64,000 nucleotides of DNA from an uncultured Pelagibacteraceae bacterium (lineage in GTDB: Bacteria > Pseudomonadota > Alphaproteobacteria > Pelagibacterales > AG-422-B15): assembly GCA_902624455.1 (NCBI GenBank), contig CACNXQ010000002.1:124155-188154 (forward strand), given 5' to 3'. Both the position numbers and the translations under genes were made by a program. The notes under the pieces are model-generated. The model was not told where the DNA came from, did no database searches, and saw nothing but the letters and a program-made list of their open reading frames with translations. Each line of letters opens with the position of its first letter. The stretch's first letter is position 1. Below are positions 52,842-61,693 of the stretch, piece by piece.

Positions 52842-54083
52842 TTAATGTGCTACGGCTGCTGCTGCTGCTTCATCTACCAGAGCGCCAGAAAAGTGACGTT
52901 CAAGTGAAAAAGGGCCTGATATATCTGTTGGCTCTCCTCTAAAAACTGTCTCAGCGAATACGTGAGCTGAACCTGGAGTAGCTTTAAATCCTCCCGTACC
53001 CCATCCGCAGTTTATGAATAAATCTTTAACAGGTGTTTTGCCAATTATTGGACTCCTGTCAGGTGTAACATCTACAATTCCACCCCATGACCTTAACATT
53101 TTGAGACGAGAGAATATTGGAAATAACTCAACGAGTGGAGCCATCATATGTTCGATCATATCGAAAGAGCCTCTTTGTGAATACGAATTATAAGAGTCCG
53201 AACCAGCTCCCACAACTAATTCTCCTTTATCGGATTGACTAACATAAACGTGAACAGAGTTAGACATAATAACGCAATCTAATATTGGCTTAATTGGTTC
53301 ACTAACTAATGCTTGAAGTGGAACTGAGTTAATAGGCAGATTAAAACCAGCCATATTAGCTAGAACTGATGAATGACCTGCGGGGACAAGTCCGACTTTA
53401 TCTACTTTAACAGATCCTTTTGATGTTTCGAGACCTACAACTTTTCCATTGGATACATTAATACCCTTAACTTCACAATTTTGAATTATATCTACTCCAA
53501 GACTTTCTGCGGCTCTTGCATAACCCCAAGCAACAGCATCATGTCTTGCAGTGCCCGCTCTACGTTGCAACAGTGCTCCATGAACAGGATATCTACCATT
53601 AACATTTAAATGTGGAATTTGTTTTGCTACCTGATCTTTATTCAAAATTTCTGTATCAATTCCATTTAAGTAATTTGAATAACCTCTTCTTGAGATTTCT
53701 TGCATATCATGAATTGAATGCGCAAGGTGATACAGGCCTCTTTGTGAGAACATTACATTAAAATTAAGCTCACTTGATAGCCCTTCCCATAAATTAACTG
53801 CATGATTATAAAGAGCGGCACTTTCATCCCATAAATAATTAGACCTTATTATTGTTGTATTTCTTCCAGTATTTCCACCACCGATCCAGCCTTTTTCTAA
53901 AACAGCTATATTTTTTACTCCAAACTCTTTTGCAAGATAATATGCTGTACCTAATCCATGACCGCCACCGCCAACAATTACAACGTCATATTCAGATTTA
54001 AGATCAGGGCTGTTCCAGGCCTTCTCCCAGTTTTGGTGATAGGAAAGTGAATTTTTCACTAAATTGAATATCGAATATTTCAT
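52842..54083 (-). CDS. soxB: Sarcosine oxidase beta subunit
   Basis: DVVIVGGGGHGLGTAYYLAKEFGVKNIAVLEKGWIGGGNTGRNTTIIRSNYL; C-term VDEAAAAAVAH. Confidence 0.95.
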   Translation of the reverse strand: MKYSIFNLVKNSLSYHQNWEKAWNSPDLKSEYDVVIVGGGGHGLGTAYYLAKEFGVKNIAVLEKGWIGGGNTGRNTTIIRSNYLWDESAALYNHAVNLWEGLSSELNFNVMFSQRGLYHLAHSIHDMQEISRRGYSNYLNGIDTEILNKDQVAKQIPHLNVNGRYPVHGALLQRRAGTARHDAVAWGYARAAESLGVDIIQNCEVKGINVSNGKVVGLETSKGSVKVDKVGLVPAGHSSVLANMAGFNLPINSVPLQALVSEPIKPILDCVIMSNSVHVYVSQSDKGELVVGAGSDSYNSYSQRGSFDMIEHMMAPLVELFPIFSRLKMLRSWGGIVDVTPDRSPIIGKTPVKDLFINCGWGTGGFKATPGSAHVFAETVFRGEPTDISGPFSLERHFSGALVDEAAAAAVAH

Positions 54084-54085
54084 AA

Positions 54086-55318
54086 TTACTTAATAAATCT
54101 TTTTATCGAAAATGGTGATAAATCTAAATCGGTTTTATTAGTACTCATTTTTTGAGCTATTAATTTCCCAGATATACCACCTAGTGTCCAACCAACATGC
54201 TGATGACCGAAACAGAAGTAAATATAAGGGTTTTTTTCTGATTGTCCAATAACAGGTATAGAGTCTGGTGTTGAAGGCCTATAACCTAACCAGCTCTCAG
54301 AGGGGCTTTCCGCATTCTTAAAAACAGATCTTGTAGATCTATCAAGAAAATTTATAACTCTTTGATTTTTTTTTGGAGATAATCCAGCAAATTCAACGGT
54401 TCCAGCTGTTCTTAGTCCATTTGACATGGGTGTAAAGTATAAGCCTCGCTCCTGCCAAGAGATAGGTCTTTTAATTGTGTGAATTAATTCAGGATACATC
54501 AAATGGTACCCTCGCTCTGCTTCTAAGGGGACATTCTCTTCAATTTTAGATGTAATATTTTTGGACCATATCCCTGCGCATATAACGATCTTATCAAATT
54601 GCTCAGTTGATTCGTTGGTCTTCAATGATATTTGATTACCTTCTTGTATGATGTCTAAAACTTCTTCTTTTTTAAACAGTCCACCTTTAGATAAAAAAAG
54701 ATTAAATAAACTTTCGCTTACTTTTTTTGGATTATTTGCAAAATAACTTCCCTCAAATAAGGCTCCTCCGCAAAAAATATTATTTATATTAGGTTCAAGA
54801 TCGGATATTTGATCTTTATTTAAAATAGTTATTTCTGAACCAGTTTCTGTTCTTTTGGCAAAATCTTTTTTAGCTGCGTTGTAGAAAAATTTATTTGACC
54901 ACACATACAAAACAGCTTCTCGAGTCAAATAATCGTAACACTTGGCATCTTTAAATAAGTCAGCATAACCCTCTTCAATTAATTTTAATAATGAAGTAAG
55001 CTTATTGCTTGTATCATTTACTTTGTCCCGTTTACTGTTCTTAAGAAATTGAAATAACCAAGGTATTAATTTTGGAATATGAAAAGTCTGAATAAAAAGT
55101 GGACTATTTCTATTTAAGAGTAGGTATGGGAATAAATATAAAAATGAAGGAGAGTTTGTAGGTATATTTGCATATTGAGCATATGTTCCTGCATTTCCAA
55201 AACTAGTTTGACTTCCAGGTTCATGCATATCGAACAAGACAGTTTCTTGTCCATAATTCTTTAACCAGTTAGCAGTAGACAAGCCTACAATACCGGCTCC
55301 AATAACAGCTATCTTCAT
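54086..55318 (-). CDS. FAD-dependent oxidoreductase (D-amino acid dehydrogenase DadA-like)
   Basis: IAVIGAGIVGLSTANWLKNYGQETVLFDMHEPGSQTSFGNAG; YRPSTPDSIPVIG; FGHQHVGWTLGGISGK. Confidence 0.85.
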   Translation of the reverse strand: MKIAVIGAGIVGLSTANWLKNYGQETVLFDMHEPGSQTSFGNAGTYAQYANIPTNSPSFLYLFPYLLLNRNSPLFIQTFHIPKLIPWLFQFLKNSKRDKVNDTSNKLTSLLKLIEEGYADLFKDAKCYDYLTREAVLYVWSNKFFYNAAKKDFAKRTETGSEITILNKDQISDLEPNINNIFCGGALFEGSYFANNPKKVSESLFNLFLSKGGLFKKEEVLDIIQEGNQISLKTNESTEQFDKIVICAGIWSKNITSKIEENVPLEAERGYHLMYPELIHTIKRPISWQERGLYFTPMSNGLRTAGTVEFAGLSPKKNQRVINFLDRSTRSVFKNAESPSESWLGYRPSTPDSIPVIGQSEKNPYIYFCFGHQHVGWTLGGISGKLIAQKMSTNKTDLDLSPFSIKRFIK

Positions 55319-56388
55319 TAAACTTTAAATTTTGATTTCATTTCAATTAACCTGCTTTTTGTACGCTTAAATTTTTCATTCAATTTCTTGGAACTTTTCA
55401 TTTTCTCAACAGAAGACATTGAACTCATAAGAAGATTAATTTCTCTGTCATATAGTACGTCTATTAAATTAATGAACCTTTCTTGTTCATTTATATTGTC
55501 ATTTCCAAAATCAGGAACACCTTCAATAATTATTGTATCTATATGAGATGTGAGATTTATAAAATCTTCTGGGCTTGTTGTGGAACCACATAAATCAAAA
55601 AATGAAAAACGTGCTACCCTATTAGCCAACCTTCTTATTACAAAAGTTCTTTTCTTAAACTCAATTTTTTTGTCAATTACAGGCTCTGAACCAATTAGAT
55701 GATTATAGATATCTTCAATCTTTAATTTTGTAACAGTATCATTTGAGGAAAAAAAAGATTGGGAGTTGTTGATATTTTTCTTACGAAAGTCTTGTTCAAT
55801 ATCAATATCAATTACCACAGATTTAGTTTTTATCATTTCTATAAAAGGTAAAAATAATTCTCGTTGAAGTCCTTCTTTATATAAATGGTCTGGATGACTA
55901 TTAGTGGTAAGAATAACAAATACATTATTTTCAAACAACTGCTCAAATAAATGTCCAAGTATCATCGCATCAGCAATGTTGGTAACTTGAAATTCATCAA
56001 AGAATAGAAAGTCTGTTTCATTTGATAAATCTTTAGCTAACTTTGATATTAATTTATCTTTATTAGAATTTTCTTTTCTTAATTGATGTAATTTATCGTG
56101 TATACCAATCATAAAATCATGAAAGTGGATTTTTTTCTTTGCCTTTTTTGATATTGAATCAAACGCAAGGTTTATGATAAAGGTCTTACCAACTCCTACT
56201 TTGCCATGTAAATAAAAACAGTTCTTTGCATCTTTTCTCTTAAAAAAATTTTTAATGTAATTTCTAAATGTACTAGCGTTTTCTTCTAAAAAGTCAGATA
56301 GATGAAGGATTGTTTGATGTTGATTTTGTACAAATTCTATTTGTTCGCTTGCTAAAAGTTCTTGATAAATAGATTGAAGTCTTTTCAC
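55318..56388 (-). CDS. zapE: Cell division protein ZapE (AFG1-like ATPase)
   Basis: YLHGKVGVGKTFIINLAFD; KKKIHFHDFMIGIHDKLH; FLFFDEFQVTNIADAMIL; RRLANRVARFSFFDLCG. Confidence 0.92.
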   Translation of the reverse strand: MKRLQSIYQELLASEQIEFVQNQHQTILHLSDFLEENASTFRNYIKNFFKRKDAKNCFYLHGKVGVGKTFIINLAFDSISKKAKKKIHFHDFMIGIHDKLHQLRKENSNKDKLISKLAKDLSNETDFLFFDEFQVTNIADAMILGHLFEQLFENNVFVILTTNSHPDHLYKEGLQRELFLPFIEMIKTKSVVIDIDIEQDFRKKNINNSQSFFSSNDTVTKLKIEDIYNHLIGSEPVIDKKIEFKKRTFVIRRLANRVARFSFFDLCGSTTSPEDFINLTSHIDTIIIEGVPDFGNDNINEQERFINLIDVLYDREINLLMSSMSSVEKMKSSKKLNEKFKRTKSRLIEMKSKFKV

Positions 56389-56401
56389 TTACCGAAAACA
56401 G

Positions 56402-58837
56402 TTATGCTTTCAGTCTTTGATTTTCAGGATCATACGGACTTTCAGGTATGACAGTAACATCATGCATAGTTCCTAAAATATCCATTTGCAATTTAGTTCC
56501 AGCCTCTGAATACTCAGGTCCAACCATACCTAATGCAAGAGATTTTTGAACTCTAAAACCATAATTCCCACCAGTCGCACGTCCTACAACTTTTCCATTA
56601 GAATATATTGGATTGTTCCCAAGCGCATCTGCATCTTTTACACCATGTACTTCCATGGTTACAAAAGTATTTTCAAAACCTTTTTCTCTCCATTCAACAA
56701 GCGAGTCTCTTCCTATAAATGAGCCTTTATTAGGATGAATAAACCGCCCTATGCCAGACTCATAACCTGCATATTCAATTGAAAGTTCTGTTCCTATTAA
56801 TTTATATGATTTCTCGATTCTAAGTGAGTCCATTGCTCTTATTCCAAAAGGTTTAAGATTTAAGTCTCCACCTGCTTCCATCAAAGCATCAAAAATATGA
56901 TTTTGTACTTCAATAGGAGAATGGAGTTCCCATCCTAACTCACCCACAAAATTAACTCGTATTGCCAGTGTTTCTGCACAACCAATTTTTATTTGTTTTC
57001 CAGAAAGCCATGGAAATGACTCATTACTAAAATCATCATCAGATACTCGTTCCAGAAGCTCTCTTGATTTAGGACCAGCTACCACTAAAACGCCAACTTG
57101 ATTTGTTATATTTTCAAACTGAACCGTTCCATCTGAAGGCATATGTTTTTTGATCCAGTCATGATCAAGTCTTTGCCACGCACCGGCTGATACACAATAA
57201 AAACTATCACTTTTTTCTCTCATAATAGTAAATTCAGAATGCACGCCACCTTTTGAATTTAGTGCATGACATAAATTAGTTCTTCCAACTTTTTTTGGTA
57301 ATTTGTTTGCAACCAAATTGTCCAGGAACTCTTCTGCTCCGGGTCCAGATATTCTGCACTTTGCAAAAGCCGTCATATCAAGCAAGCCAACATTTTCTGT
57401 TACATTTTTACATTCATTCCCTATGTGCTCAAACCAATTTGATCTTCTAAAAGACCAGTGGTCTTCTTGCTTAGTGCCCTCAGGCGCAAACCAGTTAGCG
57501 CGTTCCCAACCAAATTTCTGGCCAAATACAGCGCCAAGATTTTTTAATCGATCGTAACACGGCGCTTGTCTTAGAGGTCTACCAGCTTCTCTCTCTTCAT
57601 CAGGATAATGAATAGTAAATACATTTGCGTAAGCTTCTTCATTCTTTTTTATTAAGTAGGCTTTTGAGGCATAATCACCAAATCTTCGGGGCTCAACGCC
57701 AAGCATATCAATTGTAGGTTCACCATTAACAATCCATTCAGCTAGTTGCCAGCCAGCCCCTCCAGCCGCAGTTACTCCAAATGAGTGTCCATCATTCAAA
57801 TATAGGTTTTTTCTGTCCCAGGCGGGTCCGATGATAGGACTTCCATCAGGAGTGTAACAAATTGCTCCATTATATACTTTCTTAATTCCAACTTCCCCAA
57901 ATATTGGAACTCTTTTGATCGCGTGCTCTATATGCGGACCGAGACGGTCTAAATCTTCTTGAAATAATTCATATTCACAATCTTTGCTAGGCCCATTTAC
58001 GTAGCAACAAGGAGCGCCTTTTTCATAAGGCCCCAAAATTAACCCACCCGCTTCTTCTCTCATATACCAACCACCATCAGATCCTCTAAGAACTCCCATT
58101 TCTGGAAGACCTTCCTTTTGCCTCTCAAGAATTTTTGGATGAGCCTCTGTTACAATGTATTGGTGCTCTACTGGAATTACAGGTATATCAAGACCAACCA
58201 TTTCACCCGTTTGTCGTACAAAATTACCTGAGCAAGAAACAACTATATCACATTTGATTTCACCTTTATCAGTTGTAACAATCCAACTATCGTCTGGAAG
58301 CTGTTCCAATGCTGTTACTGCCGTTTGCCTATAAATTTCTGCTCCTAATGCTCTAGCTCCTTTTGCTAAAGCTTGTGTTAGATCATTAGGTTGAATGTAA
58401 CCATCTTCTGGATGTTGAATTGCACCTATCAGTCCTTCAGTTGAACATAGAGGCCATATTTCCTTTATTTCATCTGGATTTAAGAAATTTACTTTAACGC
58501 CAATAGTTTCTGCTACACCTGCATATTGTTTGTATTCATCCATTCTATCCTGAGTTTCAGCTAATCGAATATTACTTACCTCTCTAAATCCCACATCTTG
58601 CCCAGTTTCTTTCTCAAGCTCTTGATAAAATTTGACAGAATATTTGTGAATTTGGCCAACTGAGTAACTCATATTGAATAACGGCATTAGTCCTGCAGCG
58701 TGCCATGTAGATCCAGAAGTTAGTTCTTTTCGTTCGCATAAAACTACGTCAGACCAACCTTGTTTAGCTAAATGATATAATGTGCTTACACCAACAACGC
58801 CACCGCCAATAACAACAACTTTTGCTTTATTCTTCAT
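56402..58837 (-). CDS. Dimethylglycine dehydrogenase-like FAD/GcvT-domain protein
   Basis: VVVIGGGVVGVSTLYHLAKQGWSDVVLCERKELTSGSTWHAAGLMP; C-terminal GcvT domain; start MKNKAK at 58837 favoured. Confidence 0.87.
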   Translation of the reverse strand: MKNKAKVVVIGGGVVGVSTLYHLAKQGWSDVVLCERKELTSGSTWHAAGLMPLFNMSYSVGQIHKYSVKFYQELEKETGQDVGFREVSNIRLAETQDRMDEYKQYAGVAETIGVKVNFLNPDEIKEIWPLCSTEGLIGAIQHPEDGYIQPNDLTQALAKGARALGAEIYRQTAVTALEQLPDDSWIVTTDKGEIKCDIVVSCSGNFVRQTGEMVGLDIPVIPVEHQYIVTEAHPKILERQKEGLPEMGVLRGSDGGWYMREEAGGLILGPYEKGAPCCYVNGPSKDCEYELFQEDLDRLGPHIEHAIKRVPIFGEVGIKKVYNGAICYTPDGSPIIGPAWDRKNLYLNDGHSFGVTAAGGAGWQLAEWIVNGEPTIDMLGVEPRRFGDYASKAYLIKKNEEAYANVFTIHYPDEEREAGRPLRQAPCYDRLKNLGAVFGQKFGWERANWFAPEGTKQEDHWSFRRSNWFEHIGNECKNVTENVGLLDMTAFAKCRISGPGAEEFLDNLVANKLPKKVGRTNLCHALNSKGGVHSEFTIMREKSDSFYCVSAGAWQRLDHDWIKKHMPSDGTVQFENITNQVGVLVVAGPKSRELLERVSDDDFSNESFPWLSGKQIKIGCAETLAIRVNFVGELGWELHSPIEVQNHIFDALMEAGGDLNLKPFGIRAMDSLRIEKSYKLIGTELSIEYAGYESGIGRFIHPNKGSFIGRDSLVEWREKGFENTFVTMEVHGVKDADALGNNPIYSNGKVVGRATGGNYGFRVQKSLALGMVGPEYSEAGTKLQMDILGTMHDVTVIPESPYDPENQRLKA

Positions 58838-58842
58838 AAATT

Positions 58843-59523
58843 TTAAGGTCCTGCCCAATCTACTGCACAGTATTCAGCACTTCCACCGGTGAAGTCCCAG
58901 TTTCTACCATGATCTCTTATTTTACTTCTCTTAGATCCTTTGCAAACAATTATTTCTGGAGCAACCCAATACTTTAAGTTTGAAACTTTTACGACCTCAC
59001 CACGATCCTTACCAGGTTCGTGCTCAATACGGCCATCGAGTATTTCAGGAATAGTAAATGACCAACCATTTTCAGTTTCTTTATAAGATATTGAACATCT
59101 TTTTACTCCAAGAAAATTTGCAATCATGTGTCTGAACCAGCCAGTCTGTCCACCTGCTTGTCCTGAAAAAATTACTGTTAGAGCGTCAGCAACATCATCT
59201 GATGCTTTCTCATCTATATAAAGCCCCGCCGTCCATCCGCCTGAAGATAATGGACCAGGCACTTCTAAAAGTATCGCAACGTTAAGTCCGCCAAGATCCA
59301 TAATGCCTTTGGTCTCTCTTTTGATGGGGTTAAATCCTGCCCACTTTTCTTCAGCATATCCTTCTTCAATATTTATGCCCCACCAAGAAAAACATTTTCC
59401 ATTCGGTGAGTTTGGAACTGCTCTTCCCAATGACATTGGGCAATTACAGAAAACATCACAGTTACAATTCAACAAAAAGTTGCCTTTGATTTCCCAATGC
59501 AGATTGAGTGGATTTACTGTCAT
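58843..59523 (-). CDS. DUF1326 family protein
   Basis: WEIKGNFLLNCNCDVFCNCPMSLGRAVPNSPNGKCFSWWGINIEEGYAE. Confidence 0.85.
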   Translation of the reverse strand: MTVNPLNLHWEIKGNFLLNCNCDVFCNCPMSLGRAVPNSPNGKCFSWWGINIEEGYAEEKWAGFNPIKRETKGIMDLGGLNVAILLEVPGPLSSGGWTAGLYIDEKASDDVADALTVIFSGQAGGQTGWFRHMIANFLGVKRCSISYKETENGWSFTIPEILDGRIEHEPGKDRGEVVKVSNLKYWVAPEIIVCKGSKRSKIRDHGRNWDFTGGSAEYCAVDWAGP

Positions 59524-59526
59524 GAA

Positions 59527-60333
59527 CTAAATTATTATTAAATAAGATCCCCAACCTACTAGAAGAAAGCCCAGAAATCTAGAACTAAGTTGCTCAAAAG
59601 GTAGCATTTTTTCTATTAAAACAATTGCTGTGATAGCAACAACCCATAGCAAATTCATGACACCGTTGACAAAGAGTAGCAACATTAGAAGCCAACAGCA
59701 TCCCAAACAAAAAATACCATGCTGGAGTCCAAGGTATGTAACGTCTGTATATCCTTTAATTTTCCTGCCCATTATAAATGAAAGTGGATTTCTACATTTT
59801 TCTAAACATGCGTTCTTTAAACTAGAAAATTGGAATAAACCCGCACCGATCAGTAAAATACCAGCAATAAACTTATTTTGGAAAGTGCCCATCATATCAA
59901 CTACACCGTTGTTGTGGAGGAAGTATTGAAAGGTGCAAGCAATTAGTGAAAATACTGCCCAAACTACAAAATAAGATAAAGTTATTATTAGCATCTCTAT
60001 TATTGGACTAGAAACTGACTTCATATTTGATCTCATCATTCTAAAAATATTTAAAAAAATAAATGTAGAAGGCAGCATCATAGCTATCATCATTATTAAC
60101 CACATTACAAACATGACAATGAAATCATTAATGCCCCATTCACCAGTCATGGGCATCATTAAAAAATTTATTGTGTTTGTGCCATCCATAGACATAGTCA
60201 TAGGATTTTTATTCTCCATATTCATCGACATCGGAGTATAAGAGGCCATCATGTATAAATAGTACCATGCAAGCGCAACTAATACCGATAGTGCAAACAG
60301 AGTAATTAAATATTCGACTTTAAAATCTCTCAT
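59527..60333 (-). CDS. DUF2182 family integral membrane protein, Met-rich
   Basis: Multi-TM; FVMWLIMMIAMMLPS...GAGLFQFSSLKNACLEKCRNPLSFI...GIFCLGCCWLLMLLLFVNGVMNLLWV. Confidence 0.85.
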   Translation of the reverse strand: MRDFKVEYLITLFALSVLVALAWYYLYMMASYTPMSMNMENKNPMTMSMDGTNTINFLMMPMTGEWGINDFIVMFVMWLIMMIAMMLPSTFIFLNIFRMMRSNMKSVSSPIIEMLIITLSYFVVWAVFSLIACTFQYFLHNNGVVDMMGTFQNKFIAGILLIGAGLFQFSSLKNACLEKCRNPLSFIMGRKIKGYTDVTYLGLQHGIFCLGCCWLLMLLLFVNGVMNLLWVVAITAIVLIEKMLPFEQLSSRFLGFLLVGWGSYLIII

Positions 60334-60336
60334 AAT

Positions 60337-60789
60337 TTAATGACTATCGTGTGCATTTTTATCTTTCTCACTAATAAACTCTATATTTACATCGCCACTT
60401 TTTTCAAATGACAGTGTTGCCTCTAACATCATATCTTCAACAACTTCAATGTTCATATTTGAAAACATTATATGATAACTGTCTAGCTCAAGAGTGATAA
60501 CTTTTTGAGGAGGAATTTCTATGTAATCAATTTTTTTCATCGGAGAATTTCCATCATGCATATGAGCGTCAAATAATTCGGCATCTGCAAAACTAACTTC
60601 TATACCTGTTAATCGGTCAACTTCATTGCTCTTATTTACTATCTTCATGTATCCATAAGCCATGTTTGAGTTATCCATAAACTTAATATGTGGGTGATTA
60701 ATATTAATTTTATCTGTTTGAACATCATGTGCAAAAGACACATTTGATACAAATACGAATATTAAAAAAATAATAATTTTTCTTTTCAT
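60337..60789 (-). CDS. PCu(A)C family copper chaperone
   Basis: Signal peptide; NMAYGYMKIVNKS; AHMHDGNSPM-x21-HIM; start MKRKII at 60789 favoured. Confidence 0.87.
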   Translation of the reverse strand: MKRKIIIFLIFVFVSNVSFAHDVQTDKININHPHIKFMDNSNMAYGYMKIVNKSNEVDRLTGIEVSFADAELFDAHMHDGNSPMKKIDYIEIPPQKVITLELDSYHIMFSNMNIEVVEDMMLEATLSFEKSGDVNIEFISEKDKNAHDSH

Positions 60790-60790
60790 C

Positions 60791-61039
60791 TTAATCTCTT
60801 TCTGTTGAGAACATACACACTTCATTTACACATGTATAAAGACATAATAACTTTTCATCTTTTATCGAGTATGAAGCCCATAGTTCTGTTTTATCGTGTA
60901 CTAGCAACAATTCAATCTCTGGGTCACACTTTTTTTCAATTGCCTTTTCTCTTGCTTTGTCTTCGTAAATATACTTCTCATCAAAAATCTCTGAACAAGA
61001 TGTGAAAAAAAATACAACTATTACAAGAAAATGCTTCAT
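60791..61039 (-). CDS. Small Cys-containing putative lipoprotein
   Basis: Lipobox FFTSC; 82 aa; CLYTCVNEVC cluster; between SCO and PCuAC genes. Confidence 0.65.
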   Translation of the reverse strand: MKHFLVIVVFFFTSCSEIFDEKYIYEDKAREKAIEKKCDPEIELLLVHDKTELWASYSIKDEKLLCLYTCVNEVCMFSTERD

Positions 61040-61042
61040 AAA

Positions 61043-61693
61043 TTACAAGCTTTGAAGAACTTCTTTCATTTGTTCAATAGATGAGCCAAATGGCAAGATG
61101 CTTGTTAAATTGTCATTTTTATCAAAGATATAATAAAAAGCTGTGTGTTGTACCATATAATTATCAGTCTCAATTTTATTCATTGAGTCGTGTTCTGCAG
61201 TGTTGAGGTGATTTTGATGTTCAGAGTCTATTGCAGGCTCAACATGAACGAAGAAATCCTTCCAAATAGGCATTAGCTCTTGATGAGTGCCGGTTAGACC
61301 AATCAACTTATCACTAAAACTCTCTAAAAAAGACTGTAATTGTTTTGGAGTATCTCTAGCAGGGTCAACTGTCACAAAGAAAAATCTAATGTTATCTGTA
61401 GATATATTATTTCTATTTAATTCATCGATCACATTAGACATTAAATTAGCACTTATAGGACAAATATCTGGACAATGAGTAAAGCCAAAGAAAAAAACTT
61501 TAGATAAATCTTGATAGTTTTGCTCTGTAACTTTTTTACCTAGGTGATTTGTTGCACTGAAGGATAGTTTAATTTCGTTTTTTAATTCACTATCATTACC
61601 TTTAAACATCTCAGATACAGCCCATCCACATACAATCGCTAAAATTATAATTAGAGCAAAAAGGAACTGATTAATTAGGTTCTTGGAGAGCAT
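61043..61693 (-). CDS. SCO1/SenC family protein
   Basis: FFGFTHCPDICPIS CxxxC; TVDPARDTPKQLQSFLESF; MVQHTAFYYIFD conserved His. Confidence 0.92.
   Translation of the reverse strand: MLSKNLINQFLFALIIILAIVCGWAVSEMFKGNDSELKNEIKLSFSATNHLGKKVTEQNYQDLSKVFFFGFTHCPDICPISANLMSNVIDELNRNNISTDNIRFFFVTVDPARDTPKQLQSFLESFSDKLIGLTGTHQELMPIWKDFFVHVEPAIDSEHQNHLNTAEHDSMNKIETDNYMVQHTAFYYIFDKNDNLTSILPFGSSIEQMKEVLQSL

Noticed and set aside
52842-52875. GCN-type trinucleotide run at the soxB 3' end
   Set aside because: Encodes the DEAAAAAVAH C-terminus typical of SoxB; ordinary coding sequence rather than a functional microsatellite.
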